This document shows positions 7,448 to 14,397 of a DNA stretch of 16,745 bases, one piece after another. Both the position numbers and the translations under genes were made by a program. The notes beneath the pieces are model-generated. The model had not been told where the DNA came from. It was given only the letters and a program-made list of their open reading frames with translations, and ran no database searches. The DNA lies in the NCBI GenBank assembly GCA_043758005.1, contig JAYVOI010000338.1:1-16745 (forward strand). Direction: 5' to 3'. Position 1 is the stretch's first letter. Each line of letters opens with the position of its first letter. The DNA comes from JAENVT01 sp043758005 (GTDB taxonomy: Bacteria; Actinomycetota; Acidimicrobiia; Acidimicrobiales; Ilumatobacteraceae).

Positions 7448-7720
7448 TCAGGAAGGAGCGTCGACCGATTCGATGGGCTCGACGTCGACGACCTTGCGGC
7501 CACCGCGTGTCCCGAACTTCACTGCACCCTCGGTGAGAGCGAACAGCGTGTCGTCGCCACCGATGCCGACGTTGCGGCCGGGGTGAAACTTCGTGCCGCG
7601 CTGACGAACGATGATCGTGCCGGCGTGGATCTTGCTGCCACCGAAGACCTTCACACCAAGGCGCTGTGCGTTGGAGTCGCGCCCGTTGCGGGTTGACCCG
7701 CCACCTTTGGTCTTTGACAT
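7448..7720 (-). CDS. rpmA: 50S ribosomal protein L27 (bL27)
   Basis: L27 lies near the peptidyl-transferase centre of the 50S subunit and helps place the tRNA ends. The 90-residue product has the conserved N-terminal basic tail with GGGSTRNGRDSNAQRLGVK (residues 6-24) and the RGTKFHPGRNVGIGGDDTLFAL core. Its extreme N-terminus reads MSKTKGGG rather than the common MAHKKGGG. There is no Firmicutes-type cleavable leader. It follows rplU by 6 nt, with a GAAGGG site at 7731-7736 inside the end of rplU. obg normally comes next but is displaced by two opposite-strand genes. Confidence 0.97.
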   Translation of the reverse strand: MSKTKGGGSTRNGRDSNAQRLGVKVFGGSKIHAGTIIVRQRGTKFHPGRNVGIGGDDTLFALTEGAVKFGTRGGRKVVDVEPIESVDAPS

Positions 7721-7726
7721 CGTGGT

Positions 7727-8038
7727 TCAGCCCTTCTTGATCGACGTGATCTCGACGACGTGATACTTCTGGCGGTGACCGAAGCGGCGTCGCTGGTTCG
7801 TGCGCTTCTTGTAGGTGAAGCCGTCGATCTTCGGGCCCTGGGCCCAGCCGACGACCTTGCCCGTCACGGTTGCGCCCGACAGTTGCGCCGGCGTCGCCAG
7901 AACGGTGTCGCCGTCGACGACCAAGACCGGGGTCAGCGAAACTTCGCTGCCCTGCTCGGCATCGAGCAGTTCGACGTGGACCTGCTCGCCTTCTGAGACT
8001 TTGGCTTGCTTGCCACCGGATGCGATCACTGCGTACAT
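7727..8038 (-). CDS. rplU: 50S ribosomal protein L21 (bL21)
   Basis: L21 binds 23S rRNA in the 50S subunit. The 103-residue product starts MYAVIASGGKQAKVSEG, the standard L21 opening, and ends with the conserved basic stretch around KKRTNQRRRFGHRQKYHVVEI and a final IKKG. An ATG two codons upstream (8044) would add Met-Ala; I prefer 8038 because it matches the family start and is 9 nt from a TAGGAT box, against 3 nt for the other. No Shine-Dalgarno precedes either. It heads the rplU-rpmA pair and follows the RNase E/G gene by about 58 bp on the same strand. Confidence 0.96.
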   Translation of the reverse strand: MYAVIASGGKQAKVSEGEQVHVELLDAEQGSEVSLTPVLVVDGDTVLATPAQLSGATVTGKVVGWAQGPKIDGFTYKKRTNQRRRFGHRQKYHVVEITSIKKG

Positions 8039-8047
8039 AGCCATGCG

Positions 8048-8053
8048 ATCCTA
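8048..8053 (-). promoter_or_regulatory. Probable promoter -10 box for rplU-rpmA
   Basis: On the minus strand TAGGAT is followed by 9 nt to the MYAV start of rplU at 8038. A TTGTTG sequence lies 16 bp upstream of the box and can serve as a -35 element. The promoter sits in the short gap after the RNase E/G gene, so the ribosomal proteins can be transcribed independently of it. Confidence 0.5.
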
Positions 8054-8096
8054 TCGGAGGAAGACGCGACAACAACGGGGCTTGTCAGACCGATTC

Positions 8097-10058
8097 TCAT
8101 TCGAGCAACGCGTGCTCGATGATGACGCCACGGCCGTCGCAATTCGGGCATTGATCGGCGAAGTTGACCAGCAGACCCTCGCCGATCCGCTTGCGGGTCA
8201 TCTCGACGAGCCCGAGATCGGTGATGTCAAAGACCTGAGTACGAGTCTTGTCGCGGGCCAGGGCAGACCGGAAGGCGTCGACCACCTTGCGGCGATTGTC
8301 CTTGATCTCCATGTCGATGAAGTCGATCACGACGATGCCGCCGATGTCGCGCAACCGAAGCTGCTTGGCGACCTCTTCGGCGGCCTCGAGGTTGTTGCGG
8401 AAGACGGTTTCCTCGAGGTTCGACGTGCCAACGTTCTTTCCCGTGTTGACGTCGATCACCGTCAGGGCCTCGGTGTGCTCGATGATCAACGAGCCGCCGC
8501 TCGGCAGCCACACCTTGCGATCGAGGGCCTTGTGCAACTGCTCGTGGATGTGCTGGCGTTCGTACAGCGGCAAGCCCTCGGCCGCAGCGTCGTAGTACTC
8601 GATGCGGTCGGCGAGATCGGGGTTGAACGCGGACACGTAGTCGCGCACATCTTCGAACAGTCGCTGGTCGTCGATGACCACGCCGCGGTACTCGGCGTTG
8701 AACTCCTCACGAATCACCCTCACCGCAAGCTCGGGCTCGCGGTACAGCAGGGTCGGGCTGTTGGCCTTCTTGGCTTTGGCCTCGATCACGTTCCACTGGT
8801 CGAGCAACCGAGTCATGTCGGCGCGCAGTTCGTGCTCGTTGGCGTTCTCGGCCGCGGTGCGCACGATCAGACCGTGCTGCGCCGGCTTGACCCGATCGAG
8901 GATGTTGCGCAGACGCTTGCGCACGTCGTCGGGCAGCCGCTTGGAGATGCCGTACGTCTTGGAGTTGGGGATCAGCACGACGAATCGACCGGGCAGCGAC
9001 ACTTCCTGGGTCAGCCTGGCGCCTTTCGCGCTGATCGGGTTCTTGGTGACCTGACAGAGCACCAACTGCTTGGGTCGCAGCATCTGCTCGATGCGCATCT
9101 GACCCGACTTCTCGACGATGTCTTCCGGGTCGTATTGCACATCGCCGCGGTACAACACGGCGTTCTTCGGCGTGCCGATGTCGACGAACGCGGCTTCCAT
9201 CCCGGGCAGCACGTTCTGCACCTTGCCGAGGTAGATGTTGCCGTGGATCTGGCTGACGTCGTCGGCGGGGCGGCTGACGTAGTGCTCGATCAGGTTGCGG
9301 CCTTCGAGCACCGCCACCTGCGTCAACGTCGGGCGCACCTGGACGGCCATGAGGTAGCGACCGATCGGCCGCCCGTTGCGCTCGCGCCCGCGGCGCCGCT
9401 CGATCGTGTCGGCGTCGAGATCGACTTCGAGACCGGGCGAGGAGGGCTTGGGGCCCTTCACCCCGCGACGGCGCTTCTTCTTGGCCGCGTCGGTTGCCGC
9501 TTGGCCATCGGTGTCGGAACCGGCGATGGCCGGCTGCGCTGCTCGCTCGGTCTTGGGCTTGTCCGACCGTTGGCGATCGTTGCGGGTTCGCTCACCGCGC
9601 GGCTGTTGCGGCTTTGCGGCGGCCGGCGCTGGCGCTGCCCCCGGAGGCGCCGGACGGGTGTCGCCGATCTGTGGCTTGCGCACCAGTGCCCGCTCTGCTG
9701 CCTCGCCGGTGGCACGCCCTTCGGTAATGCGCTTCGGCAACTCCGGGTTGCCGTCGCCGATCACCGATGCGGCGACGCTCGACGGCGTGTCGTCGTCGAC
9801 GGAATCGTCATCGTCCGGGGCGTCATCGTCGTCCGCCGACCCATCGCCGCCAGCACCTGCCGGCTTCTTGCGGTTGCGGCCGCCACGCGACCCTCGGCGG
9901 CGCTTCTGCGCCGCGGTGCGTACGGTTGGCTCACCGAGTTCGTCGGTGTCGTCAGCGCCCGATTCGTTCTCGTTGGGCTCGTGGTCGGCTGGATCGTCCA
10001 CCTGCGCTGGGGCAGGTGAGCCGGTCAGCGACAGCTGATCGTGTTGGTCGTCGGTCAT
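8097..10058 (-). CDS. rne: Ribonuclease E/G with long charged N-terminal extension
   Basis: RNase E/G is a single-strand-specific endoribonuclease used in mRNA decay and rRNA/tRNA maturation. Of 653 residues, the first 235 or so are low-complexity: acidic blocks (for example 75-90, mostly Asp), Arg/Lys clusters at 52-65 and 193-199, and a Pro/Ala linker at 136-150. The catalytic core starts near 238, with an S1 domain (HGNIYLGKVQNVLPGMEAAFVDIG, 272-295, given as family signature), the DNase I-like sub-domain with VIDVNTG (D536) and VIDFIDM (577-583), and the zinc-link CPNC (637-640). The protein stops 13 residues after it, so there is no C-terminal scaffold. ATG 10058 is secure: an in-frame TGA lies 15 nt upstream, and GAAGGG lies 9 nt before the start. 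A 257-bp gap with a promoter-like box and hairpins separates it from rodA. Whether it should be called rne or rng is a matter of convention. Confidence 0.93.
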   Translation of the reverse strand: MTDDQHDQLSLTGSPAPAQVDDPADHEPNENESGADDTDELGEPTVRTAAQKRRRGSRGGRNRKKPAGAGGDGSADDDDAPDDDDSVDDDTPSSVAASVIGDGNPELPKRITEGRATGEAAERALVRKPQIGDTRPAPPGAAPAPAAAKPQQPRGERTRNDRQRSDKPKTERAAQPAIAGSDTDGQAATDAAKKKRRRGVKGPKPSSPGLEVDLDADTIERRRGRERNGRPIGRYLMAVQVRPTLTQVAVLEGRNLIEHYVSRPADDVSQIHGNIYLGKVQNVLPGMEAAFVDIGTPKNAVLYRGDVQYDPEDIVEKSGQMRIEQMLRPKQLVLCQVTKNPISAKGARLTQEVSLPGRFVVLIPNSKTYGISKRLPDDVRKRLRNILDRVKPAQHGLIVRTAAENANEHELRADMTRLLDQWNVIEAKAKKANSPTLLYREPELAVRVIREEFNAEYRGVVIDDQRLFEDVRDYVSAFNPDLADRIEYYDAAAEGLPLYERQHIHEQLHKALDRKVWLPSGGSLIIEHTEALTVIDVNTGKNVGTSNLEETVFRNNLEAAEEVAKQLRLRDIGGIVVIDFIDMEIKDNRRKVVDAFRSALARDKTRTQVFDITDLGLVEMTRKRIGEGLLVNFADQCPNCDGRGVIIEHALLE

Positions 10059-10178
10059 TCGGACATTCCCTTCTCATGCGCCGGCCGCGAGGGCCAGCGC
10101 CGCGACGGCCGACGGAGATGTCTCCAGGTCGGATGGTGTCGCGTTCGATCCATTGATTCGTGTGGGCGCGCCGCGCAC

Positions 10179-10194
10179 CAGCTCCAACGAGCTG
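10179..10194 (-). repeat. Perfect 6-bp stem, 4-nt loop hairpin in the RNase E/G leader
   Basis: The minus-strand RNA reads CAGCUC, loop GUUG, then GAGCUG. All six pairs are perfect. It lies about 120 nt before the start codon of the RNase E/G gene and has no U-run after it, so it is not a terminator. Confidence 0.55.
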
Positions 10195-10250
10195 ATTCGC
10201 GCTCATTTCCGCAATCGTTCGCACGCAGGGGCGCGGCCGGGTTGCGACAT

Positions 10251-10277
10251 CGGCCAAAAAAGGACTCATGTTGGCCG
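10251..10277. repeat. 7-bp inverted repeat near the predicted RNase E/G transcription start
   Basis: CGGCCAA (10251-10257) and TTGGCCG (10271-10277) are perfect inverted copies with a 13-bp spacer that contains an A/T run. The repeat begins 3 bp downstream of the candidate -10 box, so it overlaps the likely start site and could be an operator rather than an RNA hairpin. Confidence 0.45.
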
Positions 10278-10279
10278 AC

Positions 10280-10285
10280 AGTCTA
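10280..10285 (-). promoter_or_regulatory. Candidate -10 box for the RNase E/G gene
   Basis: Minus-strand TAGACT lies about 30 bp after the rodA stop and 221 bp before the RNase E/G start. The -35 position (CTGGTA at 17-bp spacing) is poor. It is the best promoter-like hexamer in the gap. Confidence 0.35.
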
Positions 10286-10315
10286 CCCGACGCAACCCCG
10301 ACTACCAGGGGATCG

Positions 10316-11476
10316 TCAGCGGTACCGGCGCATGTGCACGCTCTGCACCAGGCCCATCAGGGCGAAAAACGTCACGATGCTCGACCCGCCGTAGGAGATG
10401 AAGGGCAAGGGCAGGCCCGTGATCGGCATCAGCCCGACGCTCATGGCGATGTTCTGGAACATCTGCCAGAGCACCATGGTGAACACGCCGGCACAGAGAT
10501 AGGTGCCGAGCATGTCGCGCGACAGGCCAGCGATCCGCCAGATCCGCAGCAGCAAGATGGCGAACAGGCCGATGACCACGCCACATCCGATCAATCCGAA
10601 CTGCTCGCCGATCGCCGAGAACGGGAAGTCGGCCCATTGCACCGGGATGTCTTTGGTGTTGGTGATCTGCCCCTGCAACCATCCCTTGCCGTCGATCCCA
10701 CCGGTGGCAATGGCCCGAAGCGAGTTCCGGCCCTGGAAGATCAGGTCTCGAAGCTTCGGATCGCTGGAGTTCTGATCAAAGAAGACGGTGATTCGCTTGA
10801 TCTGATAGTCGTTGACGATGCCGCTGACCACGGCGGCACCGACCGTGGCAGCAGACAGGAAGGTGATCAACAAGATGTACTTCGCTCTGGCGCCGGCGAT
10901 CAACAGCACGCCCATCATCATGGCGATCAGCACCGAAGCCGTCCCCAGGTCGGGCTGCACGATCACCAAGGCGGTGGGAAGACCGACGAGGATCAGTCCC
11001 TTGACGAAACGGGCGTAGTTCAACGTGTCGGTGCGGTCCTCGGCGAGGAACGCGGCGATGGCGAGCAGGCCGGTGAACTTGGCGAACTCGGCCGGCTGGA
11101 CCTTCAGCGGCCCGAGGTCGAAGCTCAACCGGGCGCCACCATGGATCGCGCCGACGAGGATGACCAGCACGAGCAGCATGATCGTGACCCCGTACAGGAA
11201 CCGGGCCCGCTCACGCCACCAGTCGTAGTCGAACGACATCACGACGATCATCGTGATCACGGCGCCGAAGAGAAAGATCTCCTGTCGGGTCACGAAGAGA
11301 TACGGGTTCGGGAACTTCGAGTACGACGCCGAATAGATCGTGAACAGTCCGATGATGGTGAGCGCCCCCTGGGCCAGCAGCAGGACCCAGTCGATGTTGC
11401 GACTCGGCGACCCCGGGCTGGCCTTGATGTTGCCCAAGCCGGAGTCCGGCTTGCGCGAAAGCATGCTGAGCGCCAT
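10316..11476 (-). CDS. rodA: RodA, SEDS-family peptidoglycan glycosyltransferase
   Basis: RodA polymerises glycan strands from lipid II in the elongasome, paired with PBP2. The 386-residue product has about ten hydrophobic segments after a polar N-terminal tail of about 27 residues. SEDS motifs are present: VQPAEFAK (126-133, usually PSE), VQPDLGTA (173-180), the extracellular loop with VQWADFPFSAIGEQFGLIG (279-297) that contains the catalytic Asp D283, and PITGLPLPFISYGGSS (351-366). The loop after the third segments reads GGARLSFDLG, lacking the Trp usual in GA-RWI. It follows PBP2 with an 8-nt gap, and SEDS plus class B PBP adjacency is the classic functional pair. It is the last gene of the rod-shape cluster before the RNase E/G leader. 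Confidence 0.94.
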   Translation of the reverse strand: MALSMLSRKPDSGLGNIKASPGSPSRNIDWVLLLAQGALTIIGLFTIYSASYSKFPNPYLFVTRQEIFLFGAVITMIVVMSFDYDWWRERARFLYGVTIMLLVLVILVGAIHGGARLSFDLGPLKVQPAEFAKFTGLLAIAAFLAEDRTDTLNYARFVKGLILVGLPTALVIVQPDLGTASVLIAMMMGVLLIAGARAKYILLITFLSAATVGAAVVSGIVNDYQIKRITVFFDQNSSDPKLRDLIFQGRNSLRAIATGGIDGKGWLQGQITNTKDIPVQWADFPFSAIGEQFGLIGCGVVIGLFAILLLRIWRIAGLSRDMLGTYLCAGVFTMVLWQMFQNIAMSVGLMPITGLPLPFISYGGSSIVTFFALMGLVQSVHMRRYR

Positions 11477-11484
11477 GGATCAGA

Positions 11485-13818
11485 TCAGTCCCGGGCTTCC
11501 ACGGCGGCCGGCATGCACGAACTGTCGGCCAATGACGTCGGCGGCGCCGGCGCCAACGAGTTGAGATCCAGCGGATCGCTCGGCAGCACCGGATCCATGG
11601 CCGCCTTGCCCGCCAGCGCGGTGAAGACGCATTTCACGACGGGCGCAGCGGCCTTGGCGCCGAATCCGCTCTTCTCCAGGTAGGCGACGACCGTGTACGG
11701 CTGCTGGCTGTCGAGGCTGAACGCGCCGAACGCCGACGAGTCGTTCCACGGATAGCTGTTGGCGCCCTGGGCAGTGCCGGTCTTGCCGGCGATCGGCAGC
11801 GTGTCCATGGGGTAGGTCGCGAACAACTTCTCGCCGGTGGTCGTGTGGTAAAAGCTCTGCGGATACCGGACGCCGGGTTCGCGGACCCGGAACCGGTTGG
11901 TCACTCGGGCCAAGCCGCCGATGATCGGCTCGATGATCTCTGGCGGCATCTCCAGCTGGTCCTTGTAGTGAGGTGTGTCGAACGACTGCACGACGACCGC
12001 TTTGGAGAGGTCGGCCATCCCCGGGCTCAGATCGGGTACCAACGGCTCGAAGATCGTCTTGACGACGGTCGGCTGATAGAGGAAGCCTCCGTTGGCGAGG
12101 GTTGAGTAGGCGTTCGCCAGCTGCAGGGGTGTCGCCGCCATGAGGCCCTGGCCGATTGCGACCTGCACGTTGTCGCCGACGAGCAGTCGTGGCGCCTCGT
12201 TCTTGCCGAGCACGTTGTCCTTCACGAGCTGGGCCTTGATCGCGTCATCGGGGATGCGGCCCGGCCACTCGAAGGGCAACTGCACGCCGCTGTCCTGACC
12301 GAACCCGAAGCGCTCGAGGTCGTCCTTCAGGGTCGACTTGCCTTTCAGCGCGGGATCGATCGATGCGTTGTGCTCGTCGATCTCCCAGAACTTCTCACCG
12401 AGCCGGTAGAAGAACGCATCGCTGCTGACGGCTAACGCATCGGCGACGGTGACCGGCCCGTAGGACGACGACTTGTTGGTGCGCACGTTGCTGGCGTTCC
12501 TGAACTCGCAACGCACGCCGGTGGCACACACGTCTTTCGGGATCGACTCCAGCACGTAGCTGCCCTTGTCGAGGTACGGCTCGTTGGGGCCGATCACGCC
12601 ACTGTGCATGGCCGACCAGGCGACGAACGGCTTGACGCTCGAGCCGAGGTTGTAGCGGCCTTGAACGGCACGGTTGACCAACACGGACTTGTCGGGATCT
12701 GCCTTGCCGGTGTTCGGGTCGATCTTCTCGCCGAACAACTGATCGAACTTGTTGCCGTCGATGTTGCCCATCCACCGGTTGTCGAACCGTGGGTAGCTGG
12801 CCATCGCCAGGATCTGGCCGTTGGAGTCGTTCTCGACGACCACTGCGCCGGCCGGCGCCTTGTACTGGATCCACTCCTGGGTCCCGAACTCCTTCGAGCT
12901 GACGTACACACGCTGCGTCCCCCCGGGGATCTTCACATCGATGGGGTTGTGCGCGGCAATGTCTTGGCCGGCGATGTCGGTGGGGAGCTGGCGGCGCTGC
13001 AGCAGTTTGGTTTCGAGTGCCTGCTCGGCGTACTGCTGGATGTCGAGGTCGATGGTCAGCTGAATGTCTTGTCCGGCAATGGGATCGACGTGCTGGTCGG
13101 CCAACTCGCGAACGATGCCGCCGGCCGCGTCGACCTCGAAGACCTGCTTGCCCCACGAACCGTGCAGGGTGTCTTCCATCGACAGCTCCACACCGAACGC
13201 TCCGACGAGCTCGTTGGTGTTGTAGTTCTTGTCTTCGTACTGCTTCTTGGTCTCTTTGGTGATCGGGCCGAGATACCCGACCACATGACTTGCCAGCGGT
13301 GAGTACGGGTACACCCGCTTCCACTGCTCGACGATCTGGATGCCCGGGAAGTCTTCGCTGCGCTCTTTGAGATACGTGACCGTGTCTTCGTCGACGCCCT
13401 CTTTCAGCGGCAGCGGCAGCACCGTGCTGAACCGCTGGCCCTTGGTGCACTTCGGGATCGTCGGCTCGCCGAAGCACGGTTCGTAGCGGCGCTGCAGGTC
13501 GATGACGGGAACCTTCAACGGGCCCGAGAGCCGGTTGAACAACGCGTCGCGGTCCTTCTTCTTCTTGGTCACGCTCCAGTCGATGGCGACGGTGAGGATG
13601 CGTTGGTTGTCGGCCATGATCCGACCCTTGGCGTCGAAGATGCGCCCACGCTCGGGTGGGATCAGCACTTCGCGCAGCTTGGCTGCGGAGACCCTGGCTT
13701 GATAGGACGCGGCCTCGACACCCTGCAGGAACCACAGGCGGGTACCGAGTGCACCGATCAGCAGGGTCGAGACCAACGCCAGCATCCCCAGGCGGGTGGT
13801 GCGCTTATCGATCGCCAT
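11485..13818 (-). CDS. mrdA: Penicillin-binding protein 2 (class B transpeptidase, MrdA type)
   Basis: PBP2 cross-links peptidoglycan in the elongasome and activates RodA. The 777-residue product has a short cytoplasmic tail, one N-terminal membrane helix (about 9-30), the class B motif LIPPERGRIFDAKGRIMADN (52-71), a dimerisation/pedestal region to about 320, and a transpeptidase domain with SxxK (S393-K396 in LGSSVKPF), SSD (465-467) and KTGTA (679-683). It is longer than the roughly 600-700 residues common for PBP2 because of loops near 95-140, 280-320 and 360-380. Six cysteines lie outside the membrane in near pairs (115/124, 431/437, 730/768). Spacing to mreD is 51 nt, and to rodA 8 nt. 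The start at ATG 13818 places the membrane helix correctly; a weak GAGGAC site lies upstream. Confidence 0.94.
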   Translation of the reverse strand: MAIDKRTTRLGMLALVSTLLIGALGTRLWFLQGVEAASYQARVSAAKLREVLIPPERGRIFDAKGRIMADNQRILTVAIDWSVTKKKKDRDALFNRLSGPLKVPVIDLQRRYEPCFGEPTIPKCTKGQRFSTVLPLPLKEGVDEDTVTYLKERSEDFPGIQIVEQWKRVYPYSPLASHVVGYLGPITKETKKQYEDKNYNTNELVGAFGVELSMEDTLHGSWGKQVFEVDAAGGIVRELADQHVDPIAGQDIQLTIDLDIQQYAEQALETKLLQRRQLPTDIAGQDIAAHNPIDVKIPGGTQRVYVSSKEFGTQEWIQYKAPAGAVVVENDSNGQILAMASYPRFDNRWMGNIDGNKFDQLFGEKIDPNTGKADPDKSVLVNRAVQGRYNLGSSVKPFVAWSAMHSGVIGPNEPYLDKGSYVLESIPKDVCATGVRCEFRNASNVRTNKSSSYGPVTVADALAVSSDAFFYRLGEKFWEIDEHNASIDPALKGKSTLKDDLERFGFGQDSGVQLPFEWPGRIPDDAIKAQLVKDNVLGKNEAPRLLVGDNVQVAIGQGLMAATPLQLANAYSTLANGGFLYQPTVVKTIFEPLVPDLSPGMADLSKAVVVQSFDTPHYKDQLEMPPEIIEPIIGGLARVTNRFRVREPGVRYPQSFYHTTTGEKLFATYPMDTLPIAGKTGTAQGANSYPWNDSSAFGAFSLDSQQPYTVVAYLEKSGFGAKAAAPVVKCVFTALAGKAAMDPVLPSDPLDLNSLAPAPPTSLADSSCMPAAVEARD

Positions 13819-13869
13819 GGCGACATTCTGGTCCTCGCGCGGGTCGGGCGGGGCTCACCCGGTGCCGGC

Positions 13870-14394
13870 TCATTCGGGAATCGCCCGCCACGTGCGTCGC
13901 TTGGCGCCCGCGCACCATCGCCCCAACGGGACGAACAGCGGGCTCAGCAGGGTCGCCCCGCTGGTCACGATCGGAATCACGACGAAGAGCCGATTCGTCA
14001 ACCAGCCCTCCTGCCCCGTCAAGAACTTCACCACCGGGATGGCGCCCTCGCCCACAGCGGAGCCGATCGCCACGAAGATCGCGGCCAACCACCACTGTGG
14101 ATCGGGGGTGATGCTGAGCACGTAACCTGACGTCAACCCGGCGAGTCCGTAGGCCAGCGCTGTCAGCCCCAGTGGCGTGCCCACACCGAGGTCGTACATC
14201 ATCCCGAGGGCGAAGCCTGCGAAGGCGCCGCGCTCGGACCCGGAACCGGCCCCGGCCCCGGCCGCCAACGCGAGGACGACTTGGATCGCGACTCCATCGA
14301 CGCGGTAGGTCGCGCAGATCGTGCGTTGAATGGCCAGTACGACCAGTGCCACCGGGATCAGTCTGGTGAAGAGGGCAAACGGCAGCGATCGCAC
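13870..14394 (-). CDS. mreD: Rod-shape-determining protein MreD
   Basis: MreD is a small integral membrane protein of the elongasome that links MreC to the RodA-PBP2 machine. The 174-residue product has five to six hydrophobic segments (from about 8-24, 34-48, 56-70, 77-95, 100-122 and 138-158), with the GMMYDLGVGTPLGLTALAY stretch in the middle (about 64-82) that resembles the family's conserved D-x-x-x-x-x-P-LG core. The GTG start lies 3 nt after the mreC stop, so translation is probably coupled. The identity rests largely on size, membrane pattern and position between mreC and PBP2, since MreD is poorly conserved; that combination makes the call firm. Confidence 0.88.
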   Translation of the reverse strand: MRSLPFALFTRLIPVALVVLAIQRTICATYRVDGVAIQVVLALAAGAGAGSGSERGAFAGFALGMMYDLGVGTPLGLTALAYGLAGLTSGYVLSITPDPQWWLAAIFVAIGSAVGEGAIPVVKFLTGQEGWLTNRLFVVIPIVTSGATLLSPLFVPLGRWCAGAKRRTWRAIPE

Positions 14395-14397
14395 GAC

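Larger units (their letters stand above)
10059..10315 (-). promoter_or_regulatory. Leader and promoter region of the RNase E/G gene
   Basis: This is the longest gap between well-supported genes. Near its upstream end, minus-strand TAGACT (10280-10285) is a -10 candidate that would give a leader of about 215 nt. The leader holds a perfect hairpin CAGCTC-4 nt-GAGCTG (10179-10194) and a small GGAG-4 nt-CTCC stem (10114-10125), as well as a repeated CCGCGA in a G/C-rich stretch near 10085-10107. An open frame from ATG 10269 runs through it into rne out of frame, but it resembles no protein family I know. Autoregulation through a leader is known for E. coli rne; applying it here is inference. Confidence 0.45.

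Noticed and set aside
7815..10019. A plus-strand open frame of about 730 codons opposite the RNase E/G gene
   Set aside because: It is an antisense shadow caused by high GC and codon bias; the translation has no recognisable domain, whereas the minus strand gives a complete RNase E/G with all its motifs.
9952..10269. Small minus-strand gene upstream of and overlapping the RNase E/G start
   Set aside because: No start signal, Arg-rich translation with no family likeness, and it overlaps the first 100 bases of the RNase gene out of frame.
10296..10311. CCCC-8 nt-GGGG hairpin just after rodA as a terminator
   Set aside because: The stem has only four pairs and no U-run follows it on the minus strand.
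10268..11683. A plus-strand open frame of about 470 codons, rich in Asp, Gln and His, opposite rodA and the end of PBP2
   Set aside because: The composition is typical of the reverse complement of membrane-protein codons; there is no domain and the minus strand is clearly RodA and PBP2.
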